Origin: Gloeotrichia echinulata CP02
Lineage (GTDB): Bacteria > Cyanobacteriota > Cyanobacteriia > Cyanobacteriales > Nostocaceae
Direction: 5' to 3'
NCBI GenBank assembly: GCA_038087035.1
Contig: CP051187.1
Location: 4,097,001-4,161,000, forward strand
Length of the DNA: 64,000 nt
Below, one piece after another: positions 17,894 to 25,727 of the stretch. How positions within the stretch are numbered: position 1 is the stretch's first letter; every line of letters starts with the position of its first letter. The notes below the pieces were generated by a model. It was not told where the DNA came from and did not search any database. It was given only the letters and a program-made list of their open reading frames with translations. The translations under genes were made by a program, and so were the position numbers.

Positions 17894-18249
17894 TGGAAAC
17901 CCCTGCATTCATGCATGGGGGTAAGGCGCAGGCGATTTTAATCGCTGTCCCCCTTTCGGGGCTGGATAAGCAGAGGAGTAGTACTTATCCATTTCCCTGT
18001 ATGCCGGGAATTGCCTTGCTACTCCAGTAATGTTAGCTTAGACAATGTTAGAGGTCGGTAACTATCCAAACGACACTGGTTTAACCCCGTTAAGCCTGTT
18101 TAATCGTTCAGTTCTAGAGCAGGGAACTAGCTACGCATTCCCTGGTAGGTCTTTAACTCTCGCCTCTAACGTAGTACCGTTAGGGTACTGAGTCTGGTCA
18201 GATTAGGGCTTTTTCAAGCCCACGCCTAAAGGCGTGGGGTTTCTGACAA
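17890..18249 (+). ncRNA. Orphan HEARO-like / IscB-IsrB omega RNA
   Basis: About 360 GC-balanced, non-coding bases with many short stems: ACCCCTGCAT/ATGCATGGGGGT, CCCCCTTTCGGGG, GATAAG/CTTATC, CAGGGAA/TTCCCTG, and a final CCCACGCC, TAAA, GGCGTGGG hairpin at 18219-18238. Stretches that I remember from HEARO and IscB/IsrB omega RNAs are present in order: CCTGTATGCCGGGAATTGCC, TTTAACCCCGTTAAGCC, CTCTAACGTAGTACCGTTAG and GGTACTGAGTCT. In those systems the RNA lies just upstream of the nuclease gene; here the next gene is a CCB-family gene and no HNH/RuvC nuclease follows. It may be an RNA-only, non-autonomous copy. The identification rests on remembered motifs, not on a covariance model. Confidence 0.6.
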
Positions 18250-18261
18250 CTATTCACAAGC

Positions 18262-18900
18262 ATGGCTAAACCTGATCCTAATCTAGTTTTACGGCGTCTA
18301 CCCCTTGTTGTCGGTGGATTAGGCGCTGTGCTTTTGCTAGCTAACCGTTTGTTAACACCGCAACTGACCGAATCCCAAGCACGTGGAGATGTGCTGGGTG
18401 TGATTTTGAGTGCGGTGTTGATCTTAACAGGATTAATTTGGCAACAGGTACAGCCGCGATCGCCTGAAGTTGTAAAACTGATGGGAGAAGAAGGTTTTGA
18501 GCTAGCAGCAGATTTACCAGAAGCCGTGAAAACAGAACTAGCCTGGGCATCTCATTTATTATTGACTAATACAGTCACGCGATCGCTCGTTGTTTATTAT
18601 GAAGGTAAAGTTTTGTTGCGTCGCGGTATTCTGGCTAATAAATCTGAAGTTATACCAGGCCCCATCATCAAGCGAGTACTGGAAACACAAAAAGCAATTT
18701 ATTTAGTCGCTTTAAAAGTGTATCCCGGAAAAATTGAATTTGATTATCTACCAGAAAACACTCAAGGCGTCATTTGTCAACCCATTGGCGACAAAGGAGT
18801 CCTGATTTTAGCAGCCAATGCTCCTCGCAGCTACACCAAACAAGATGAAAACTGGATTGCTGGAATAGCCGATAAATTAGCTGTTACTCTTCAAGAGTGA
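18262..18900 (+). CDS. CCB-family protein (cytochrome b6 heme c assembly, DUF2930)
   Basis: 212 residues. Two N-terminal transmembrane helices (about 9-30 and 42-62) precede a soluble domain with YYEGKVLLRRGI and PENTQGVICQPIGDKGVLILAA. This matches the cofactor assembly of complex C subunit B group (CCB2/CCB4-like), which helps attach heme c(i) to cytochrome b6 at the thylakoid. The ATG lies only 12 bases after the HEARO-like RNA and has no evident ribosome site, so that RNA may have replaced the native 5 prime untranslated region. The stop is 20 bases before the DUF456 gene. Confidence 0.8.
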   Translation: MAKPDPNLVLRRLPLVVGGLGAVLLLANRLLTPQLTESQARGDVLGVILSAVLILTGLIWQQVQPRSPEVVKLMGEEGFELAADLPEAVKTELAWASHLLLTNTVTRSLVVYYEGKVLLRRGILANKSEVIPGPIIKRVLETQKAIYLVALKVYPGKIEFDYLPENTQGVICQPIGDKGVLILAANAPRSYTKQDENWIAGIADKLAVTLQE

Positions 18901-18920
18901 AGAGTTAGGAGTTAGCAGTT

Positions 18921-19433
18921 ATGCAAATTATCTATTGGCTACTAGTTGCGCTAATGGTAGTGGGTATCATCGGTGCTGTGGTTCCTGCTATTCCCGGAAC
19001 CAGTTTAATTTTGATAGCAATTATTATCTGGGGAATGGTCAGTAGTTCCTTTGTGGCTATCAAACTACCACTCATTGTAACAGTTATCGTCTTGCTGCTG
19101 AGTATCGGAGTGGATTTCTTAGCCGGGTATTTGGGAGCAAAACAAGCAGGAGCCAGCAAATGGGGACAAATTGGTGCCTTTGTTGGTTTAATACTGGGTT
19201 TTTTGGGATTATTACCAGCTTTACCTTTTGGCGGTCCGCTGCTAGGAATTTTACTAGGGCCGCTTTTAGGAGCGATTATCGGCGAATACCTTTACCGACG
19301 CCAATTAGGGACCGCGATTAAGGCTGGTATCGGAATTGTGGTAGGTACATTAATTGGTAATTTGATTCAGGGGTTGTTAGCGATCGCCGCAGTTATAGTT
19401 TTTCTGGTAACAACTTGGCCGCAGGTATATTGA
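18921..19433 (+). CDS. DUF456 membrane protein
   Basis: 170 residues, almost wholly hydrophobic, with about five transmembrane helices and the glycine-rich DUF456 pattern (GAVVPAIPGTSLILIAI, FLAGYLGAKQAGASKWGQIGA, LPFGGPLLGILLGPLLGAIIGEYL). Function unknown; the glycine zippers suggest tight helix packing. It follows the CCB-family gene by 20 bases and was probably transcribed with it. Confidence 0.85.
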   Translation: MQIIYWLLVALMVVGIIGAVVPAIPGTSLILIAIIIWGMVSSSFVAIKLPLIVTVIVLLLSIGVDFLAGYLGAKQAGASKWGQIGAFVGLILGFLGLLPALPFGGPLLGILLGPLLGAIIGEYLYRRQLGTAIKAGIGIVVGTLIGNLIQGLLAIAAVIVFLVTTWPQVY

Positions 19434-19489
19434 TTTGTTCGTAATTGCACTTCTGCTACGAGAATCCGCTGATCAAGATCGCTCAAACT

Positions 19490-19565
19490 ACAAACTCCAC
19501 CCCCTTATGGTAACAGCGCTTGTCCTACGCGTAGCGTCTAAACCATTGATTTGGGTGGAGTTTTG
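19490..19565 (+). terminator. Terminator stem with a repeat lodged in its loop
   Basis: CAAACTCCACCC (19491-19502) pairs with GGGTGGAGTTTTG (19553-19565) after the DUF456 gene. The 50-base loop contains GCGCTTGTCCTACGCGTAGC, a dispersed cyanobacterial repeat. The stem plus T-rich arm suggests an original compact terminator into whose loop a repeat inserted (inference). Confidence 0.5.
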
Positions 19566-19591
19566 TATGTTTAATTGACTTGACTTAGTTG

Positions 19592-19724
19592 CTAAGTAAG
19601 TAGGCAGAAATAAACCAAACTATGTTAAGAAAAGTAAACAAGCCTGAAACTCTTACCGATGACCAATGACAAAGGACAAATGACGAGCCTCGACCGTACG
19701 GTTTATTTGCGCCGACCTACTTAG
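19592..19724. mobile_element. 133-bp MITE with 25-bp inverted ends
   Basis: The left end CTAAGTAAGTAGGCAGAAAT continues AAACC. The right end, read on the other strand, is CTAAGTAGGTCGGCGCAAAT followed by AAACC. They match at 21 of 25 bases. There is no coding sequence inside. The centre holds ACTATGTTAAGAAAAGTAAAC and heptamers CCAATGACAAAGGACAAATG. Related ends occur at 4736, 33770 and 61805. Confidence 0.7.
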
Positions 19725-20199
19725 AGATACTGAGACCTTTCCCCAATCAAACCGGATTGCTACGCAAATACATTCATCGAAAACACTGTTTGCTACGACA
19801 AACTGAGATATATCAGGGTTTTCGTGAATTGTTATTACTCTATTTTTCTAAAAAATGGTTGAGTAAATTTCCATAAAAATCTGCATAGTTCGTGTATATT
19901 TACTCAAATGAATTACTTGGATTTCAATTTATTACCAACGATTTCCATAAACTGAAACGATAAACATACCAAGAAAAGTTATGTGTAAAATTAAAACTTT
20001 ATGAAGACACTTAAGCAATTGAAGATGTGATGAAGATACTTAAGTGAATATTGCATAATCCCGTTATATGTGATTTTATGGAAATAACAAATAAATCACA
20101 GGGATTTCACTAGTCCTGACAGTATTTCCCAGAAAATACTGATACCAGAAATCAAGCAATTCCTGTTCTTCACCTTATTATTAGGAGCCTCAAATAATC
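19725..20199. other. AT-rich region before the second PEP-CTERM gene
   Basis: No gene. Two repeats of GAAGA(C/T)ACTTAAG occur near 20001 and 20032. An AGGAG ribosome site lies 14 bases before the PEP-CTERM start. No RNA recognised. Confidence 0.35.
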
Positions 20200-20940
20200 A
20201 TGATTAATTTGACATCTAAATTACTAACAATTGCTTTAGCTGCTACCGCTGCAATCCCCTTAGCTACTGCTGCATTGTTTACTTCTGCAGGTTCTGCTCA
20301 AGCTGCTGGACTCACAGGTGAATTCAGTTTTAACGGTGGTTTGACGACTCCATCTAGCGTCAGCTTAGTGACATTGAAAAAAGATTCACTAACATTCACT
20401 CCTGATAGCATTATTAAAGGTTTGACAGATGCAAAGAGTACCCCAGTCGCTGTTACCGCTCAGACCGGAAGTTTCTTAGGTTTCAATTCAGCCAGTATTC
20501 GAGATATCATCTCATTCACAAACAACACTGTACAAAATCCATTTCTAGACTTTGGAAACCTCGCCTTTCCTGGTGTAATTAACAGTGGAGAAAATACTAG
20601 CTCTCTCAGCGATAACAAGAATACTTTTACTTTGACATCTTCCAAATATAATCTAGCACAAAGTGGTAAAAACCTGGGTATAGACGTTGAACTTTCTGGA
20701 TACTTTACCAGCATTACTGGGGAGATAACTGAGGCATTCGGAAACTTAACTTTCCAAAAGAATAATACTACTGTTGCTCAGGCAAATCAAATTCTCAATA
20801 GTGGTAGCTCATTGGCGAATTTGACCTTTTCTGGTGCTACCTTCACCACTTCCGTTCCTGAGCCAGCTACAGTACTAGGTTTAGGGTTAGTTGGCGCTGG
20901 TATGGTTATATCTCGTCGTCGCAAAAACGTAGCTCAATAG
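20200..20940 (+). CDS. PEP-CTERM sorted exported protein
   Basis: 246 residues. The signal peptide ends near AQA-36 (SAGSAQAAGLTG). The mature domain is Ser/Thr/Asn-rich with beta-strand character (SLTFTPDSIIKGLTDAKSTPV, GTSF-like segments) and no recognised catalytic motif. The C-terminal sorting signal is VPEPATVLGLGLVGAGMVISRRRKN. Base composition resembles the neighbouring genes. Unrelated in sequence to the PEP-CTERM protein at 11.2-11.9 kb apart from the signals. Confidence 0.85.
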   Translation: MINLTSKLLTIALAATAAIPLATAALFTSAGSAQAAGLTGEFSFNGGLTTPSSVSLVTLKKDSLTFTPDSIIKGLTDAKSTPVAVTAQTGSFLGFNSASIRDIISFTNNTVQNPFLDFGNLAFPGVINSGENTSSLSDNKNTFTLTSSKYNLAQSGKNLGIDVELSGYFTSITGEITEAFGNLTFQKNNTTVAQANQILNSGSSLANLTFSGATFTTSVPEPATVLGLGLVGAGMVISRRRKNVAQ

Positions 20941-21391
20941 ACCTAAAAATAATTACTAATTCGTAATTCGTAATTCATCCTTGATCGCAAGACTATACCT
21001 CTATAGATAGTCCACACACTCCCTTTCAGGTGAGTGTGGGCTTCTGTGCGACTCTTCTATGAAGACATTGACTGAGCTTTAAGACTGTGCTAACCACGGT
21101 TCTTTGGTTAAGCCAAACAATTAGCTTTTATTTTAATAGGCTGCTTTTCAGCATTTAATTGGATTACACCTACTGGTTAAAATTATAACAAGTATTTTGA
21201 AAAAAAAAAGAAGAAAGTGTTCATTCCTCACCGACCAACATTGCTGATTTCGCTATGCTCAATTTCGCTCGTTGGTCAATTCGTCACTCACGCGCCATTC
21301 ATCCCACGCTCATTCGAGTGAGCGTGGGGCTTCTGTCGGGAAAGCTAAAAGTAACCTCAATTTATCCGATAGGTCGAATTTTGTTGTAATC
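20941..21391. other. Gene-free stretch with two IS-end-like hairpins
   Basis: Hairpin one: CCACACTCCC...GGTGAGTGTGGG, then CTTCTGTGCGAC (21010-21050). Hairpin two: CCCACGCTCATTCGAGTGAG CGTGGGG, then CTTCTGTCGGG (21303-21338). Both stems are followed by CTTCTGT, like the GGTTTCTG after the HEARO-like RNA hairpin at 18239. They may be remnants of RNA-guided transposon ends. A GACCAAC/GTTGGTC pair surrounds 21233-21278. No coding sequence. Confidence 0.35.
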
Positions 21392-22060
21392 TCAGACTAC
21401 AGCTGATTGCAAAAATTTCTTTGCTTCAGATGCGATCGCCTCTACTTCATCATTAGCCAGTTCCTCTAATAAAGATTTAACATCGGCACTACCCAAACGA
21501 ATCAAAGCTTGCACAACTCTGTAGCGGATTTGCCAATCTGGATTAGTAGCATAGGGTGCCAATAGAGGAATAGCTTGTAGATTTCCCAAATCTCCCAAGG
21601 AACTAATAGCAGCAGTTTGGATTAATTCATTCTCTGAAGACAGTGCTTGTTTGAGTAGTTCAAAGCCTCGTGGATCGCCCAACTCTCCTAAAGTGGCGAT
21701 AATACTGAATTTTACCACCCATTCGGGGCTTTGATCGTAAAGCTGCTGCAAATCCTCAAAAGCTGCGTGTAATTTCAAAGCGCCTAAACAGTCTGCAGCA
21801 GCTGCTTGTACATCAGGTTCAGGGTCTTTGAGTAAATCACGCAATAGATTTAAAGATAAGTCTAAGTCCTGTGTACCTAGCGTATCTATCTGACTCACAG
21901 CTGAATATCGCACGCGGGAATTGGAATCGGTAATCGCACTTTGAATTAGTTCAAAGCCAATCGCAGGTTCTAATAGACGAATTTGATTAACAGCTCGCAA
22001 GCGATCGCCTAAATCCGCCGAACTGAGCAATTGCTTAACAGACTCAGGAGTAATACTCAT
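21392..22060 (-). CDS. nblB: HEAT-repeat protein, NblB-like
   Basis: 222 residues made of about six HEAT/phycobilisome-lyase-type repeats (DSNSRVRYSAVSQIDTLG, DPEPDVQAAAADCLGALK, WVVKFSIIATLGELGDPRG, NELIQTAAISSLGDLGN, DWQIRYRVVQALIRLG). Size and repeat layout match NblB, a bilin-lyase-like protein needed for phycobilisome breakdown during nutrient starvation. The identification is from memory of the family; a generic HEAT adaptor is the alternative. It lies 110 bases downstream of the CBS gene, with a heptamer array between. Confidence 0.65.
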   Translation of the reverse strand: MSITPESVKQLLSSADLGDRLRAVNQIRLLEPAIGFELIQSAITDSNSRVRYSAVSQIDTLGTQDLDLSLNLLRDLLKDPEPDVQAAAADCLGALKLHAAFEDLQQLYDQSPEWVVKFSIIATLGELGDPRGFELLKQALSSENELIQTAAISSLGDLGNLQAIPLLAPYATNPDWQIRYRVVQALIRLGSADVKSLLEELANDEVEAIASEAKKFLQSAVV

Positions 22061-22082
22061 TTTTTTATCCTAAATTTTCAAA

Positions 22083-22165
22083 GCTGGTCAACAGTCAAGA
22101 ATCAAGAGTCAAGAGTCAAGAGTCAAAAGTCAAGAATCAAGAATCAAGAATCAAGAGTCAAAAGT
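22083..22165. repeat. Heptamer array (GTCAAGA / ATCAAGA)
   Basis: About 11 units of AGTCAAG, AATCAAG and AGTCAAA between the CBS gene and the nblB-like gene, ending in the CBS gene's stop region. Confidence 0.8.
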
Positions 22166-22170
22166 CTTGA

Positions 22171-22635
22171 CTAATCTTGACTAGCCGCCATTGCCCGAAT
22201 AATATCACCACGGGTGAGAATACCAATTACTTGACCCGCGCTGTCAAGTACTGGTAAACGATGAACACTGCGATCGTGCATAATTTGGGCTGCTTCCTTT
22301 AAAGTTTTCTCTGGGTAAATACTGATGGGATTTTTACTCATTACTTCCCCAACAGTTTGTCCCAGTGCTTTATGCAGATCCCGTTCATAATCACCGGGAT
22401 TTTGTAAATAGATGACGCTATCAAGAAACATAATATACGCCGGCGGAGTTACTCCTGTTTCTTGCCACATCAGGTCAGTTTCGGAGATAATGCCCACTAA
22501 CTTACCGACATCATTCACAACAGGTAGCCCGCTGATGCGTCGTTCTGCCAGAATTTGAATAGCTTCTTTCAGTGGAGTCTCAGCCCGGACGACAATTGGA
22601 TCACGACTCATCACATCGGCAACAGTTTTAGGCAT
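22171..22635 (-). CDS. Paired CBS-domain protein
   Basis: 154 residues containing two CBS domains (about 1-58: VMSRDPIVVRAETPLKEAIQ...GLPVVNDVGKLVGIISETDL; about 95-150: VMSKNPISIYPEKTLKEAAQ...RLPVLDSAGQVIGILTRGDI) and a linker (YIMFLDSVIYLQNPGDYERDL). Such stand-alone pairs bind adenosine nucleotides as energy sensors. No partner enzyme is adjacent. Confidence 0.9.
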   Translation of the reverse strand: MPKTVADVMSRDPIVVRAETPLKEAIQILAERRISGLPVVNDVGKLVGIISETDLMWQETGVTPPAYIMFLDSVIYLQNPGDYERDLHKALGQTVGEVMSKNPISIYPEKTLKEAAQIMHDRSVHRLPVLDSAGQVIGILTRGDIIRAMAASQD

Positions 22636-22736
22636 TTGCTTACTTACTTACTTACTAACATTTTTTGTTAAAGCCTCTGCGATTATTGTAGAAAATAGCG
22701 AGTCTTCAGCTAACACAGTTCATACATTGTTACGCT

Positions 22737-22985
22737 ATTGGGGATTGGGGATTGGGGATTGGGGATTGGGGATTGGGGATTGGGGATTGGATTAATTTAC
22801 TCTTGACTCCTTACTCCTTACTCCTTACTCCTTACTCCTTACTCCTTACTCCTTACTCCTTACTCCTTACTCCTTACTCATTACTCCTTACTCATTACTC
22901 CTTACTCCTTACTCCTTACTCCTTACTCCTTACTCATTACTCCTGACTCCTTACTCCTTACTCCTTACTCCTTACTCATTACTCC
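22737..22985. repeat. Double heptamer array GGGGATT then ACTCCTT/ACTCATT
   Basis: Eight units of GGGGATT (to about 22793), then about 25 units of ACTCCTT with ACTCATT and ACTCCTG variants, reaching into the end of mutT. The last sense codons of mutT (GVRSEE and stop) fall in the repeat. Confidence 0.9.
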
Positions 22986-23407
22986 TCACTCCTAACTCCT
23001 CGCTCTCTCAAAGCGGCGATAATTTGAAAATTTGCCTGGGGAAAAGTAAACTGATCGAGATCAGTCAAGCCTACCCAGCGAATTTCATCGCATTCTATGG
23101 GTTGAGGAACGCCTGTAAGATGACGGCAGTGATGTGCTGTGAGGGTAACTCGTAAATGGGTGTAAGTGTGGTCAATAGTGATCAGATGTTCTCCCACTTC
23201 AATCTCTATTCCCAATTCTTCGGAAATTTCCCGTCGAATACATTCTTCAACCGTTTCACCAGGCTCGACTTTACCGCCAGGAAATTCCCACAAACCACCC
23301 ATTGCTCCTCCCGCACGTCGGCGATCAATTAAAATTTGCTGTTGGTCGTTCCAAATTATTGCAACACCAATGATTTTATGGGGTGGGGGAGAAGTAGGTT
23401 GACTCAT
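22979..23407 (-). CDS. mutT: MutT-type Nudix hydrolase (8-oxo-dGTP diphosphatase)
   Basis: 142 residues from the ATG at 23407, which has AGGA 5 bases upstream; the frame is open 30 bases further up. The Nudix box is complete: GGKVEPGETVEECIRREISEELGIE. The N-terminal VAIIWNDQQQILIDRRRAGGAMGGLWEFPGGK is the MutT pattern, supporting the clean-up of oxidised nucleotides. The C-terminal ERGVRSEE appears to be encoded by heptamer repeat DNA. Confidence 0.85.
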   Translation of the reverse strand: MSQPTSPPPHKIIGVAIIWNDQQQILIDRRRAGGAMGGLWEFPGGKVEPGETVEECIRREISEELGIEIEVGEHLITIDHTYTHLRVTLTAHHCRHLTGVPQPIECDEIRWVGLTDLDQFTFPQANFQIIAALRERGVRSEE

Positions 23408-23508
23408 CGTTCCTGGGGAAATGGGGGAGAATGACAAATGACAAAACTCGGCAGTCTAACTTGATTTCTGCCGAGTTTGTATTGTATTGTGAATGAAACA
23501 CTTTGAGT

Positions 23509-23874
23509 TTATTGATCCAGGGTAAAATCCCCAATATTATCGCTGTTGTTAGGTTCAGTTCCTTGCAAAGCTATTTCAAAGTCCATTCTCTGTTCGGCGT
23601 TCCGCAAAAAATAACCACTAATCATCGCTGAGGCGAGAAGGCGACCGAGATTTTCTCGGTTGGTAGTGACGGTAACGCCAAAGTGTTCTGAAGGCAGATT
23701 TCCCAAGAGTCCCACAATATTACGTTCCATTACCTGAAAAACTTCTGGTGAAGTGGGTTTGGATAATTGGGTAACAGTTTCTGGACTTAAAGATTTAACA
23801 TATTGCCAGAGAAAATTGCTGGTTTCGGATTCGCTATTGAAGAATTCAGAGACTCGATTGGATGGGTTACTCAC
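23509..23874 (-). CDS. DUF760 protein
   Basis: 121 residues. The DUF760 core includes NFLWQYVKSLSPETVTQLSKP, VFQVMERNIVGLLGNLPSEHFGVTVTTNRENLGRLLASAMISGYFLRNAEQRM. The domain is found across cyanobacteria and plastids with no established function. A GGAGG site (AGGAGGCAAAACGTGAG context) lies just upstream. The C-terminus is acidic. Confidence 0.85.
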   Translation of the reverse strand: MSNPSNRVSEFFNSESETSNFLWQYVKSLSPETVTQLSKPTSPEVFQVMERNIVGLLGNLPSEHFGVTVTTNRENLGRLLASAMISGYFLRNAEQRMDFEIALQGTEPNNSDNIGDFTLDQ

Positions 23875-24053
23875 GTTTTGCCTCCTAGATGACTAGTATT
23901 CGCTAGAGTACTTGCGATTTTAAGAATAAAGACTTCTGTTTTATTTTGCTGGCTATACACTGTTCTTGCCATCCAATCTAACAAAATATTATTCGGGAGG
24001 AAGTCGGTGTAACCGTACCAACCGCAGCGGATTTTATCACCTGTTGGTCAAAA

Positions 24054-24111
24054 GTCATTTGTCATTTGTCCTTTGTTAAAGACTAATGACAAAGGACAAA
24101 TGACAAATGAC
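24054..24111. terminator. Perfect 23-bp inverted repeat built from heptamers
   Basis: GTCATTTGTCATTTGTCCTT and three more bases pair exactly with the sequence at 24089-24111 across a 12-base loop. It lies 6 bases beyond the sigma factor stop codon. It could end transcription or stabilise the mRNA end. Confidence 0.7.
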
Positions 24112-24117
24112 AAAGTA

Positions 24118-25116
24118 CTAACTCGCGAAGTATTCATCCATGTTGGCTTTAGACTTGCGAAGTTTGATTAAGGCTTCCCGTTCGATTTGGCGTACTCGCT
24201 CGCGGCTGATGTTGAGGATTTCGCCTATTCTTGCTAGAGTCAGAGCTTGCCCATCTATTAAGCCAAAACGCAGGGTGATGACTTCCTTTTGTTGTGGGGT
24301 GAGTTCCTCCATCAGGCGATTTAAGTCATAGGATAGGGAAGATTGCATGACAAAATCTTCCGGAGTTGCTCCTGGATCTTCTAACATTTCGCCGAGTTCG
24401 GTATCGTAATTATCCCCCAACCGCAAATCTAGAGATAGGGGCAGACGGGCTTTTTCTAGGTAATCTCGCACCTGCTTGGGCGTCAATTCTAATTCATCAG
24501 CTAGTTCCGTGGCTGTCGGCGCTCGTCCCAGTTTTTGAGATAATTGGCGCTGTGCTTTTTTGATTTTATTCAATTTTTCGGTGATGTGGATAGGCAAGCG
24601 GATGGTGCGAGCTTTTTCGGCGATCGCACGGGTGATGGCTTGACGAATCCACCAGTAGGCATAGGTCGAAAACCTGTAGCCTTTTGTGGGGTCAAATTTT
24701 TCCACGCCCCTTTGCATCCCAATGCTGCCTTCTTGGATTAAGTCTAGTAAATCCACATTCCGCTTAATATATTTTTTCGCTACGGATACCACCAGCCGCA
24801 AATTGGCTTCTACCATCTTGCGTTTGGCAATTTCTCCATCAGCGATCGCCTCGTTTAATTCAGCGGATTCTAACTGTGTCGCTTTTGCCCATTCTTCTAA
24901 GGTCGGTTGACGCCCTAATTCGGTGGACAGGTACTGCCTCACATCGTGCAAACCGGTTGCACGTTGCACCTGTTTGCCATAAAAAATCTCCTCCTCGTGG
25001 GTTAAGAGTGGCACACGGCCAATCTCACGCAGGTAAGTCCGCACGAGGTCTGTTGCTGTCTGAGCGGTCTTCATGGCGCTACTCATTGGTAATGATGGAC
25101 TTGACAGTATGGTCAT
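24118..25116 (-). CDS. Group 2 RNA polymerase sigma factor (RpoD family)
   Basis: 332 residues. Region 1.2 (TATDLVRTYLREIGRVPLLTHEEEI), region 2 (NLRLVVSVAKKYIKRNVDLLDLIQEG, KGYRFSTYAYWWIRQAITRAIA), region 3 and region 4 (LTPQQKEVITLRFGL, LARIGEILNISRERVRQIEREALIKLR) are all present. The long N-terminal region 1.1 of SigA is missing, which marks it as group 2 (SigB/C/D/E type). I cannot say which. Starts at 25116, 25086 or 25074 are all possible. The 520-base upstream region to the IS should carry its promoter. Confidence 0.9.
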   Translation of the reverse strand: MTILSSPSLPMSSAMKTAQTATDLVRTYLREIGRVPLLTHEEEIFYGKQVQRATGLHDVRQYLSTELGRQPTLEEWAKATQLESAELNEAIADGEIAKRKMVEANLRLVVSVAKKYIKRNVDLLDLIQEGSIGMQRGVEKFDPTKGYRFSTYAYWWIRQAITRAIAEKARTIRLPIHITEKLNKIKKAQRQLSQKLGRAPTATELADELELTPKQVRDYLEKARLPLSLDLRLGDNYDTELGEMLEDPGATPEDFVMQSSLSYDLNRLMEELTPQQKEVITLRFGLIDGQALTLARIGEILNISRERVRQIEREALIKLRKSKANMDEYFAS

Positions 25117-25642
25117 TAACTGATGTGTGCTTTGCGAGGGGCTACCCAGTCTAACTGGGAACCCTTACTATGGTTTGCAATTTGCGCCACCGAGAAACTC
25201 GGCTGCTTATACTAATCAAATTAGGTTCTTAACTGCTAGAGGTTACAGTTATTTCACCCGATTTACAAGTATCCATAGTTAGATAAAAGGTATCGAGTAG
25301 AACATTTTATGTACTTTGCGATTATTAACGATTGTAACATTTCTGAGAAAAATCGTGACATGTGACAGCCAAAAATTTCGAGGCTGTGGCAGTGTCAACA
25401 ATTCCCCTAATATCTATCCTAAAGACTATATCTAGGAAGCGATCGCATTTATGTAGGTATATCAGCCAATAAATTGCTTATATTTCTTAAAATAAATCAA
25501 TGCTAACTATAATGATTTTCCTATAACAATTACTTAATTTTTCCAGTATCTCTGGGGTGTCGGTTCTATGTCTATGGGTATAGAAGGATGGGGGGAGATG
25601 AGAAAGTCAAAAGAGGCAGGGGAGGCAGGGGAGGCAGGGGAA
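25117..25642. other. Upstream region of the sigma gene
   Basis: No gene. AT-rich, with one HIP1 site near 25440 and a G-rich repeat GAGGCAGGG x3 at 25612-25640 that became the insertion site of the adjacent IS. The sigma promoter is presumably within 25120-25330. Confidence 0.4.
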
Positions 25643-25727
25643 CTGGAGTTTAGACTAAGCTATGCAAAACGACCCAGCAGGGCTGAGTTAATCAGAGACT
25701 TAGCGAAATTATGAATAATCTTTAGTA

